Shown in pieces: positions 35,980-48,300 of a DNA stretch of 64,000 nucleotides (position 1 is its first letter; every line of letters begins with the position of its first letter). Location of the stretch: contig JAVLUZ010000163.1 in assembly GCA_036768485.1 (NCBI GenBank), positions 1,072,635 to 1,136,634 of the forward strand. The letters are read 5' to 3'. The position numbers were made by a program, and so were the translations under genes. The stretch is from Mermis nigrescens. Taxonomy: Eukaryota > Nematoda > Enoplea > Mermithida > Mermithidae. Below the pieces are notes generated by a model. That model was not told where the DNA came from. It ran no database searches and saw only the letters and a program-made list of their open reading frames with translations.

Positions 35980-36372
35980 ATGCTATTTTTCATCATTTGC
36001 GCTTTCATTCTTGGTACTGTATCTTCGCGTGGCCCCGAATGTAGGAAAATCAATAAACTCGACCTGATGGTACTATTCGATTTGGAACATCGACTTATTA
36101 CCACAAAATTAGACGATATATACGACATCGTGCACGAAGGAGTGCTCGAGTCGTTCAATGTAACACAGGGAGGAGTTCATATATCCTACGTGACTTGCTT
36201 AACTTACAACAAATTCTCAAGTGATGTTCATGGCTCTCGCAGGCGACTAAACTCAACTTGGTCTCCAGATATATATTGTTACACCGAGTTCAAGGGGTGA
36301 CGGAAGTGGCCGCAAAGCTTCCCAAGTACTTCGGCGAAACCAGGCGATACGATGTAGAAATGGCAGTATTGA
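35980..36372 (+). CDS. Gene A exon 1: signal peptide and first half of VWA-like domain
   Basis: The ATG in a favourable AAGCCATG context starts the leader LFFIICAFILGTVSS. Then follow PEC, LDLMVLFDLEHR, helix DDIYDIVHEGVLESFNV, strand VHISYVTC. The frame meets TGA at 36298, but alignment with B (TTCAATGGCTTGACG against TTCAAGGGGTGACG) shows that one base is missing in the G run. One base later the frame continues VTEVAAKLPKYF to DVEMAVL and a good donor (ATTGA then gtaagc), phase 1 as in B. Predicted N-glycosylation sites include NVT and NST. Confidence 0.8.
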
Positions 36373-39300
36373 GTAAGCAGTTTTTTAAATTTTCTTAGAC
36401 GTCGAAAATTGAACGCATTTTAATTTTATGAATAAATAATTAGGGAACTGTCCCTTAATCGGACGCGGTGCAGCAGTTAGTAGCTTACAAAAGCGGGTAA
36501 TCCTTCATTAGCATTGCGCTTTTCCAGGTTTGTCGCAATTTAAACCATGTACCTATTCCAATGATTTTCTAAGAAATCAAAAAAATTAACATTAATTAAA
36601 AGCCCTATACTGATAAGCATTTGAAATTATAGTTTTTTTAGAATAATAATTTAGAAATATTTTTGAAAAGTTGAATTGTCTGTTCCTTATCAGCATCGAG
36701 GACACACGCGTTCCCGGGAAGGGAGTTGTACCTTTCGTAGAATGGCTGTTGATCCGACAAAAAACTGGCTGACCTTCCAGAATTTTTGATTTTCCAGAAA
36801 ATTAAAATTAATCTATATAAAAACTTTGTACTGATGAATTAGGCTCACGTCACCACTTTAGTTGCACAGCATGGCCGATCTAATAGGTCAGTTGGGAGTC
36901 AGTTTGAGAGCTGTTTTCGACCAAAAGGACCTCAAAAACTGCTTATAAATGCTAGAAAATAGCGTTAAAACTACGCCAATCCCAGGCTTTTGTCTAACTT
37001 CAAGCGGTTTTACAGAAAATTTTCGATTTTCATCCATTTTTATCCTTCATTTCGCCTTATTTTCTCACAAAATTTCCCCTTTTCTTAAGGGTTCAGGCCC
37101 CAAACCCCCAGCCACTTACATGCCTGGTTACAACTTAAATTATCTATTATTTATCGAATACTCTAATTCAGCACTTTAGAGAAATTTTTCTACTCGACGT
37201 CTTAGGGAACAAAATCTTAAATTTGATCTCTATGTCTAGACAATCAGAGCCAATAAGTAATACTGCTGAGTGTCAACTGTGAAGTCGTGAAAATCGCATT
37301 CGGACGCACTTTTTGCTATACTGTTTTTGACTAAATTCCATTCATTATTTCATAAATCGAGACGAGTTTTCGGAAGTGAGATTTTATGCGAGCTATCGCC
37401 TCACAATTCTCAGAATATGCATGGGTGAATTCAGTTTCGATATCACCGAATTCGTTCGTATTATTTAAAACGAAGTTAAGACAATAACAATATAGAAAAT
37501 CAGTAAATGAAGTTTTCGGTGAATTTACGAAAAATACCGTTTTACTATTTATTAGGAAAGTTTGATACAATTCAGAATAGTGAAATAGTATGTTTTTTTC
37601 GAGATAGCACTATTGAACACTCATAAAAGGAAATATAGGTAACAAGCGCATTTCTCGAACCCAGAGTAGCACCGGAAAACATCGATCCAAGCCTTTGGTG
37701 CTCTATGTTCGACCAAATAGTCCACCAAAATAGTTGGGCAGCAGCCAAATTCTGGGGTCCGATGGGGCAAACCTGCCAAAAATCGAAGCAAAAATTCTAT
37801 TCTGGCTTGTATTAATTTTGGAGAGGGAGGTCCGCTGGATTATGGGGCGTCAGTCCAGACCAGACATACACGTGGGTACTTTGGGGGTCTAGACTCTACA
37901 AAACGGAAACATTGGGAATTTTCTGGGGAAAATGAGGGGAAATGGAGGCCAAAATGGGTGAAAATCAAAAGTTTTCCTCAAAAGTCCTTTAAATTGATCA
38001 GAAACTGTGCTATCTCAGCATTTATGCCAGTTTTTGCGTCAATTTTAGTCCAAAAAAGTTACATTTTTGTCACCCTCCAAACCGGCTTACCCCCTAGATT
38101 GGCTATGCTGTGCATCCATGGCTCAGCCAGACTCCCAGACCCCAGACCCCTACGCCTAAGTGTGCTCACCACACTAGCAAATATCTCGCATTAATACTTT
38201 GGTAGACGTATGTTGTAGTTCAATTAAAGCTGCTAGACTTAGTCGAATAATAATTGTAATATGACTCGTTGTGCAAAATTAAATGAATTGCTTTCACCGC
38301 TTGAAAAAGCGTTGTAAAATGCGCTTACAGAACGTAATAATTAAACGTTGGAATCACTCGATAATTGTGAATGTGCGAGTAAAGGGCATACAGAAATGTT
38401 CTGAGGGGGTTTACGGGTTGGTTCAATCATCCAAAATGGCTTCACATGCACAGCATGGGAACTCTGAAGAGGGTGAAATTAAAAGCCTTTTTTGGGTCCA
38501 AAAATGGTGGACGCGTCAAAAACACCGTTTTTCAGCGATTCAGACGAAAAACATGAAAAAATTTCGAAAAAAATCAAAAAAGTCGGAATAAGTTGAACAA
38601 TATATTGTTAAAACATGAGTATGATTGCGCGAAGCGCCGAAAATTGAGCACTTTCGAGAAAATAAATAGCTAAAAGCGTTTTAAAAAAGCATCTTTTCGA
38701 CAAATTTTTAGGGACTTTAAAAAATCGCCATTTCTGGGGTTGAAAAGATTTTAGCGGGCGGTGAAAATTTTCTGGGGTTGAAAACCCCTCCAACTCCCCT
38801 CTCCGAGTATTCTCCTGACCATGCATGTAAACCATGGAAATGCTGGGGGGTCAGGCACAGAAAATTTTTAAAAAGTGCCTTTGTGGTTAAAAAACGATGG
38901 GTACACGCAAAAACACTGTTTTTTAGCGTTTCAGACAGTGCCGTTTCTTTCTAAAACATAAAAACATAAAAAATATCTTGAAATAGTTTGAAAAATGGAG
39001 TAAATTGAATAAAATATAGTCAAAAAATGTGTATATGGCGCGAAGCCCGGACATCTGAGACTTTTTGAGCCAAAAGTAAGCTAAAAGCGCTAATAGAGAC
39101 ACTTTTTGAAATTTTTACAAAAATCCACAATTCTGGGGTTCGCACTTATTTTGCGGGGTCAGTAGCTTTCTGACCCCCAAAAATATTCATTTTTCCAAGA
39201 AGCTTGAGAGATGCGCTGTTTTCGCGTTTTTATCGATTACTTTTAAGTACTAGTTTTCAGGTCTTCGCGCCAGATACTTATTTATGACTATATTTTGTTG

Positions 39301-42300
39301 AATTTACTTTACCTTTTGCAAATTAATCATGGTTTTTTGCTATGCAAAAAAATGGAGATGCCAGAAATGCATGAAAAATCTGATTTTGACGGCATTCATC
39401 GTTTCTAAAAAGGAACTTTTGGAAAAAAATTTGGGGCAAACTTTCATGGTTTCTACGCTGTACATGTACGACAATTTCTTTTTCTAATTTTACTTTTACT
39501 TTGAGCTTTGACTTTTGTCGCTACGGCGAGTATAGGTATGCTACATAAATAAACTTTTATTTTTCATGGACGTAACCAGTTAGGGTCAGCCGCTTACCTG
39601 GACATGGGGTGTTTGAAGGGGTATGTACCATAGATGGGCAGCACCGAAATTCTGGGGGAGGTGAAAAAATTTGCAAAGGTCAAAAAATGGTCTTAAAAAT
39701 ATTCGTATGATGAAAAAATACCATTTTTCGACGTTTCTCATCGAGCACTATCCAATGGCATCAAAAAATCGTTAAAAAAGCAAAAAAATTTCAAAAATTG
39801 AATTCTGGGGATATTTTGATTTCTGGGGTATTCCAACTTCTGGGGGGTTGCATACATCCCCCACGCCCACGTGTGGTATGCACCCCTCAGAAACCAAAAC
39901 ACCCTCCAGAAGCCAGAATACCCCCCATTCAAATTCTGGAATTTTTGTTTTTACGAATTTTTTTGATTCCAATGGATAGTGCTCGATTAGAAACGTTAAA
40001 AAATGCTGTTTTTTCGCCATACAACTATTTTTAAGGCCATTTTTTGACCTTTGAGAAAATCTAGCATTCCTCTTCCCCAGGACTTCGGTGCCGCCCACCT
40101 ATGGTCAGTGGGGTCTTTTGACCCCCAGAATAGAACCATCATGGAAAAAATGCAAAGTGGGTAAAGGGAAAAGCCAAAACAGGTTTTTAGTGTATATTTT
40201 TTAACTATTAAACTACAAATTTTCCGTCGCTACGCGCCGGATTTATTGATTATTTATAGTTTTGTCATCTAAGCCGTTCACAATCGCTTAAATTTCAGTT
40301 GAACACTGAAGAACATGCAAATTTTTTCCGGCGCTTCGCGCGGATATGCTGTTTATCCATATTTTTTGCCTTCTAGCCCGCTCAAAACTGCTCAAATTTA
40401 GCTAGACAAGTAGAACATGTCATATTTTTCTGCGCTTCGCGCCGAATTATTTATTTTCTGTATTGTTTTTATTGGTAAAAGAAAGATTAAAAACTGGGAA
40501 ATTATTTTTGGATTAAAGAATGATAAATCAGTTGTATAGCTAGCTAACTTAAACGGTAGATGTGTTTCATATGAGTATGAAATAAAAAAAATTTTATCGA
40601 GATTTTTTATCACCGTTGCATAGAGGTTGCCGAGATTTGCTTAAAAATGCTCTTATCTTCACGCATCTCCTAATGGTTCTCAGAGATATCTGACGTCAAC
40701 GATTTTTGACCCCTTCCTAAAATAAACTCTGGTCACGTCCTCATTTTTTCTTCATCAGTTAAGCAAAGTATTATTACAGTAATATCGACTGGGATTACGG
40801 CATGGAGTATGACGGAATATGAGAAACAACCTATCACTCAAGCCAATGTATTTCTTGTTTTGCTCAACGAAAATGGTATGAATCGTGGCTTAATTCTTAT
40901 TCATTATGCTAATATTGAATTTTGCTTCTGTTTCGCTGAATACTGTACCAGTGTTTTTGGTATTTAAGTAATATTTAAGCTTAAAAATGACGTGCTCATT
41001 CCATTGCCTATTAGCCTAAATAAAATAACATCTGAAAACTCTATACTTAACTAGAAATACTGACTCTTTGCACATACAGGCACAGCATGGGAATTCTGGA
41101 GGAGGCTTGAAATTATAAAGTGTCTTTTTTGGTCAAAAAATGGTAGGTACGCGTCAAAAACATCGTTTTCAGCGTTTCTGACGATGCTCTATCTTTCTTG
41201 AAGCATAAAAACATACAAAATTTCGAAATACATAAAGATATTGAACAGACTGAACAAAATATAGTCAAAACACGCGGTTTAACAGTTGGCACTTTCGAGC
41301 AAATAGAGAGCTAAAAACGCTTTAATAAGCCATCTTTTCAATACAAATTTTTTTGGGAACTTTCAAAACATCGCCAATTCTTGGGGGGGTGAAAAATATT
41401 GTTGCGGGGTGACAGTTTTTCTGGGGTGGCGGATATACATGGGCAATGGATTTTGGTTTTGAAGGTACCTGGAGTCCCTTTGTTGAGGTTGGTTGGTTGG
41501 CTAGTTGGTTGGTTGTGTCATTTTCTAGCTTTTTTATTTTTGGGTCAAAAATTCTACCCCCTCCCCTAATCAAAAACTGTTTTTTCTGGCGCTCCCAGCT
41601 TGGGTTCTGAAGGTGCAGAAGTGCCTTCTGGCGCCACCCGGTGGCGTGGGTGGCGCGGCATTGCCCACCTGTGGTGGCGGATAAAACCCCCAACCCCCAG
41701 ATCATGTATATATAGTTTACTACTCCAGAGTTCAGCTTTTAAAAATGACTGAGGATATTAAAAGCTTTTTAAAGACAAATAAACTTCAAAGACTATAATG
41801 TGGTATTATTCGAATATTTATATTGTTGCATACTCGTGCGTATCTTAAGTACTTATTCTGAAGAAGTGTGACTGTGGCTAACTTTCCTGTGAGCTAGGTC
41901 AGCATGCGTGTGACAAACAAATCGCGAGAATTTATTTAGTCTAAGAGTAGGAATAAAAATATTAATTTTTGCCGAGCACCCGTGAATGTAGCGTCGACCA
42001 TATATGAGCAGCAAGAAAATTCTGGGGATTAGGTTAGGCGAAATCGCCAAACATGTTACTAAACATGAAATTCTGGGGTCTCAGCGGGGTTTGTCAACTT
42101 CTGAGGGTGCAAGACGCTAAACCCCTCGTCCATGTGTGGTGTTGACCGCCTGAATCGTTTGGTTGATCGATCACCCGGGACAAGCTAAAAACACATGCAC
42201 AGCATGGCCTGATTCTGGAGAATTTACTGGTTTGAGGGTCAGTCCGAGAGCCATCTTGAGCCAAAATTGTCTCAACAACTGGTACAAGTACTAAAGTGGC

Positions 42301-45300
42301 GTCGAAAATTCTGATTCAATCATAGCTTACTAATTTAAAGCATTTTTGCAGAAAACTTTTTATGTTTACTGATTTTAGCGTTTATTTTGTCTTATTTTCT
42401 GGAAAAAAGTTCCATCTGTGATTCTAGTGGTATAGATCCTATATTTATGCCTGGTCAATAATCATGGATGCACAGCATGGCCTTTCTGGGGTCGGCCAGT
42501 CTTGGGATCAGTTGGTGAACTCTTCTGGGCCAAAACAGCCTTAAGGACTGGCAAAAATGATTAAATAGTGTTAATAATAATATGTATAAAGATGTTGAGC
42601 TCAGTTTAGGACCTCATCTGAGCACTTTGCAGAAAAAAATTTTCGATTTTCATCTATTTTGCCGTATTTTCTCCAAAAAATTCCCTATCTTGCGATTCTG
42701 GTGGCCCAGATATCTCCCAAACTCCCCATATGTATGTCTGGTCCAGGACCCTACCGATGCAGCCAGGTCTTCTTGAGGGTCAGTGAGTTTTTTTTGGGGG
42801 AGGCCAAAATGACCTCAAAAACTGGTATCACACTTGGGCGTGGGGGAGGGTTTGGGAGTGTGTTCTTCCCCCAGAAGGCTGAATACTCCCCAGAAATCAA
42901 AATACCCCCTAGAATTAAATTTTGAAAATTTTTTCTGTTTTTTTTCGCAATTTTTTGATGCCAATAGATAGTGCTCGATGAGAAACGTTGAAAAATGGTG
43001 TTTCATTCGCCAAACCACCATTTTTAGGACCATGTTTTGACCGTTGAAAAATCTTGCACCCACTCCAGAATTTTGGTGCTGCCCGCCTATGGTCAAGACT
43101 CCGCAGAATGAAGAAATGGAAAATTGTGTGGAGATTTTAGCGCTTGTACCGGTTTTTGAGGTAATTTTGGCTCAAAAAGTCAAATTTTGACTCCTCTTCA
43201 GACCGGCTGACCCCCTTCCCGGATCGGCCATGCTGTGCATCTCTGGTGACTGGACCCTGCACATGGCTGCAATCCTCAAAATTGTCGATTTTTCGTAAAA
43301 ATTGTAAAAAATGTGCCTTTCAAAGCGTTTTTACGCTCATTTTTGGCTCAAAAGTCCGAACTTTTCGGCGCTTCGCACCATATACACATTTTTGACTATA
43401 TTTTGTTCAATTCACTCGCTTTTTTCGAATTTTTCCAAGATTTTTTTGTTTTTATTTTCTAGAAAGAACGAGCATTGTCAAAAACATGTCAAAAAATTGT
43501 TTTTGACGTGTGCAATGTCCACCGTTATTCGCCCAAAAAGGCATTTTTGAAAATTCTTCGAAGCTGACCCCCTCAGAGTTCCTATGCTGTACATGTGTAT
43601 GTGCTATTAACTCCCTACCCTGCTCGGGCACGTTTTATCAATATTATCCAGCGCACAAAATAAGAATTATGGGAATCAGCCAAGATTTTTTATGCGCCTT
43701 TTAGGACTTGAAAATGATAATAACATGTAAAAACACTATTTTTGTTTTTTCATGGCAATAAAAATTATTGAAACATTTAAAAAATTTTAACCACGTCGAT
43801 CGGAATATGGTCAGAAAATGACTTAATAAATGTTTTCCTGAATTTTAGACTATTTGGTGCCGATTACAAATCCGCTTAGAGTTTCGCGTACATACTGGAA
43901 ATTGAATCGACCCTATTCGCTTCCGACTAAAATTATTGAAGTATTTGAAACTCTTTGCAAAATGTCTGACACATATTGTCAATACAATTTGGATTTTATC
44001 GCGTGTCGTAAGATAGGATACAGTTGTTTTAATGAACAAATTTACACGGTTATTAAAACTGGCCGTGAACCTTGTCCATGTGAACACAACAACAAAGCTT
44101 TTTCCATGTCCTTGCCCCTTCCACAGAAAAAGAAGACCGAAAACATCCAAGAGCACAAGGACAACCACAACGTTAGCACCGAATCAGACAAGGAGCAGTA
44201 CTCAGCGTACATTTGACGAAAAAGGTAAACGGAGACTCGTATCGTAACCATTGATGCACAGCATGACCGATCTGGGGAGTCAGCCTGGTCTGGGGTGACA
44301 AATTAGGCTTTTTGGGGCCGAAATGACCTTAAAAGCTGGTACAAGCGCTACCATGGCGTTAACATTACGTTATTACACAGTTTCTGGTCAATTTAAAGCA
44401 CTTTCAAAGTAAATTTTCAGTTTTAATTTATTTTGGTCACGTAACCAAAGTTCTGGGGGTGTACGACGTTTTCAAAGGTCAAAAAATCGCCTTTAAAATG
44501 GTGTTATGGCGAAAAAACCTCATTTTTCAACGTTTCTCATCGAGCACTATCCATTGGCATCTAAAAACTGCAAAGAAAACAAAAAAATCGAAAATTGAAT
44601 TCTGGGGGTATTTTGGTTTCTGGGGGTATTTTTGTTTCTGTGGGGATTATCTTGGTTTCTGGGGGGTTATTTCGGTTTCTGGTGGGGGTATTTTGGTTTC
44701 TGGGGGTGCATACCCCGTAACCCCCACGCCCAGGTATGATATAGACCCCCAAACCCTCCTCCTACCTGCATGTATGGCTACGAGCAGACATACACGAGGG
44801 AATTCGGGTTCTAGAGACTTCGAGAATGAAAAATGGAAAATTTCCTAGGGGAAATGAGGCAAGATTAAGGCTAAACATAGATGAAAATGAAAAAATTTTT
44901 TCAAAAGGGCTTTAAATTGACCAGAATCTGTGTAAGAACGTATTTTTAACGATATTTTAGCGTTTATACCAGTTTTCGAGGTCATTTGGCCGGAAAAAGT
45001 TCAATTTTTAACCGCCCTCCTCAGACTGGATGACCTCCTCCAGCTCGGCTATGCTGTACATCTATGCTGTAAGCACACGTGAACTTATGGAGGTTATTGG
45101 CCCCCAAGAATCCGGTAGACCCCTAGACCCCAAAAAAATGTTGGCATGTTTTTTTGAGATTTCATGTATGTGCAGCACAGGAATTACGGGGGTTTCAGCC
45201 CCAAAAAAGTTAGAAAGTGTCCTTTTTTAGCTAAAAACGATGGGTAAACGTTAAAAACGCTGTTTTATTAATTTCAGAGATCGGTTTTCTCCAAAATTTT

Positions 45301-48300
45301 TGAAAAATTTCAAAAAATGTAAATTGAACAAAGTATGGCTACAAAATAAGCGTAAATGTTCTATAATTCTGAGATGGACAAAAAACTCATAGGGTGAAAA
45401 TTTTTCTGGGGAGGGGCAGGCACGTAGCTCTGGGGGGAAGGGGAGGGGGTCTGGACCCTCCCCCCAAATTCAGAAAAATCGGAAAAATACTACTTTTTAA
45501 ACGTTATTTTGTGCTATTTTTGGCCTTTTTGGGCTTAGTCCCCCAAAATTGGTGTTGGTCTCCCCCAGAATAGTACGGCCAGATACGTGCCTGGGGAGGG
45601 GGTGAAGAAAACCTCCCTATGATCATTTACGGTCAGTAGCCATTCTGGAAATCTAACCCCCAGGAACACGTATGATTGCGAATAAGACTAATATTAGCCG
45701 TGTCATGCTTTAAGGAACTTGCACGTGCTAGTAAGGTCAACTATGTGATCATTGTGCCCGTAGTCATTCTGGTTCTACTGATTTTGATACTCGTAATCGT
45801 GATATCAGTAGCACAATGCCGTCTAGGTAGACGACGAAAACCTCCAGTTCATAAATCTACGCCCGTTGCTGCAGCTAAAAAGGCAGTAAAGGCGCTTGAC
45901 AAAACTAATGCTTCTAAGAAAGTCAATAAAAAGGTTAGGCTGCACTAAATATTCTTATTCAGTACCAGTGATCGTACGGGGATCTCGACCCCGAAAAACC
46001 CCGGCCTAAACCCCTACCCCGACCGGGCAAGACTTTTCGAATCGGGGATGAACCTTTTTTCGAGGGTGAAATTTAGCATTGAATCTTTTGGTACCTAGGA
46101 GAATTGTATAAATGGTAAATTCGGCAAACACCTAATAAGGATGATTCATTCACGAGCATAATGAATATCTTAAACTCGACACTCGCGATATCATCATAAA
46201 ATGTACGCTCTGCATTTTGTCATTCGTAGAAATACACTATGGATTTATTATAATATTATGCGTTAGCCTCCATGTAATCATGCAATATTAACTGTTAATC
46301 TTCAACCCGGACCCCGACCCTGAAAACCGGGGTTTTTCATCCCGAACCCGAACCCGACCGGGGGTGAAAATATGACCCCGTACGATCACTGCTCAGTACG
46401 CATAATTATTGCAAAGTGACATGTGCTCGTTTCGTTGGCTTATTTTGTATCTACGACAACCGGCTGATTTTTGATTATGACAGAGTTACATAAGTGTTGC
46501 ATACAATTTGTTACATAACGTTTTTGATAATATAAAACCAATGTATTTTCGCCCTTAGAGCATCTGCTTTAAATTTAAATAATGCTTGTCAGAAATATTC
46601 CGAAATTATGCTACTTTTGTCACGAAAGGCCAAGAATTCTGTAAGTGGTGTCGGTTTGCATTCAAGACGCTATAGTATTAACATAGGTACAATCACACCT
46701 GGGCATGGGGGGTTTGGGGGTATGCACCTCCCTCCGAGAAACCAAAATACCCCCCAGAAACCAAAATACCCCCAGTGTTTTTTTGTACAAGGTCCGTTTG
46801 TACATGTACAAAGATGGTCTCCAAAAGTCTCTGTTACATTTTGTACATGCAAATTTTTGTCATACTATAATATGGTACATTAGCGATTTTAGTGTGGTAA
46901 AACAGGGTTTTTCGACCTTTTGTAGTGTATTTAGCTCATTGCTGGGTATCTAAGGGCAAAAATCACTAAGAATCGCCTTAAACGGCGCGAAGCGCCTATA
47001 AAATTTGACATTTTTCCTCTTTAAATGTAATTTCTGCTATTAAAAAGATATATAGAACACACAATTACTCATTTCGGCGCAGAACTTTTTGCGAATTTCA
47101 GACCTTTTTTCAATTTTTGTCTTCCCGAAAATCTTTGTACATGTACAAAGACGGTCCCGAAAAGTCTTTGTACATCGGGAAAAATCTTCGCCGAATACAA
47201 AAAAACTCTGCCCCCAGAAATCAATTTTTGAATTTTTTTGTTTTTCTCGCAATTTTTTGATGCCAATGGATAGTGCTCGATGAGAAACGTTGAAAAATGG
47301 TGTTTCTTCGCGGTACTACCATTTTTGAGGCTATTTTTGACCTTTGAAAGATATTGCACCTCCCCCAGAATTTTGGTGCTGCTCACCTATGGGTACAATC
47401 CTTATAAGTGAACAGGTGGGACAAATCGTGGCATTGACAATTAATGGCCTCGGATATTCGAAAACACTAGTTACCTAAAATTTTCAAGGGTCACGAACAT
47501 AGGTGGGTGGCGCCTAAATTCTGGGGGTGCAGGATTTTTTAAACGTCAAAAAATGGCCTTAACAATGGTGGTATGGCGAGAAAACAAAAAAATTTCAAAA
47601 ATTGAATTCTGCGGGGATTTTGGTTTCTCGGGAGGGGGTGCATACCCCAAACCCTCACGCCAAGGTGTGGTCACAAAGTGGATAAAATTTATGGTTCTAG
47701 CAATCACACATGGGCGTGGGGGTTTGAGGGGTATGCATCCCCCAGAAGTTGAAATACCCCCCCCCCAGAAATCAAAATACCCCCCCCCCCCAGAATTCAA
47801 ATTTTGAAAATTTTTTTTGCTTTTTTAGCGATTTTTTGATGCCATTGGATAGTGCTCGATGAGAAACGTCGAAAAATGGTGTTTTTCCACTATAAGACCA
47901 CTTTTAAGACCATTTTTTGATCTTTGAAAATTTTTCAAACCCCCCAGAATTTCGGTGCTGCCCACCTATGCTGGCAATACTGTTAAAATGCATATTGGAT
48001 CAATTTAAACATTCAAAGATAATTCACTCCCACAAAAACATTAATCACTCGTTTAAAACGAAATGTTAATGTTGATTCAATTGACATTTCTCTAACTACC
48101 TAAATAAAACTTATATATTGATACAGTTAAAAAGCATGACATTTACATCAGTCAGTCTGACACAAAAAACCAGGGGTTCAAACAAAGACAGAACTGAAAT
48201 TCTGGGGACATTTTAAATAGGCCCGAAAATTTTCAATATTGATAGTAGGGACAGCAGAACGCTACTTTTCTATGCATCCCATCAATTTCCTTAGCTTTGT

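Noticed and set aside
41322..41705. 127-codon minus-strand frame
   Set aside because: It spans an M4 copy and its nested element across the insertion boundary, so it cannot be an ancestral gene.
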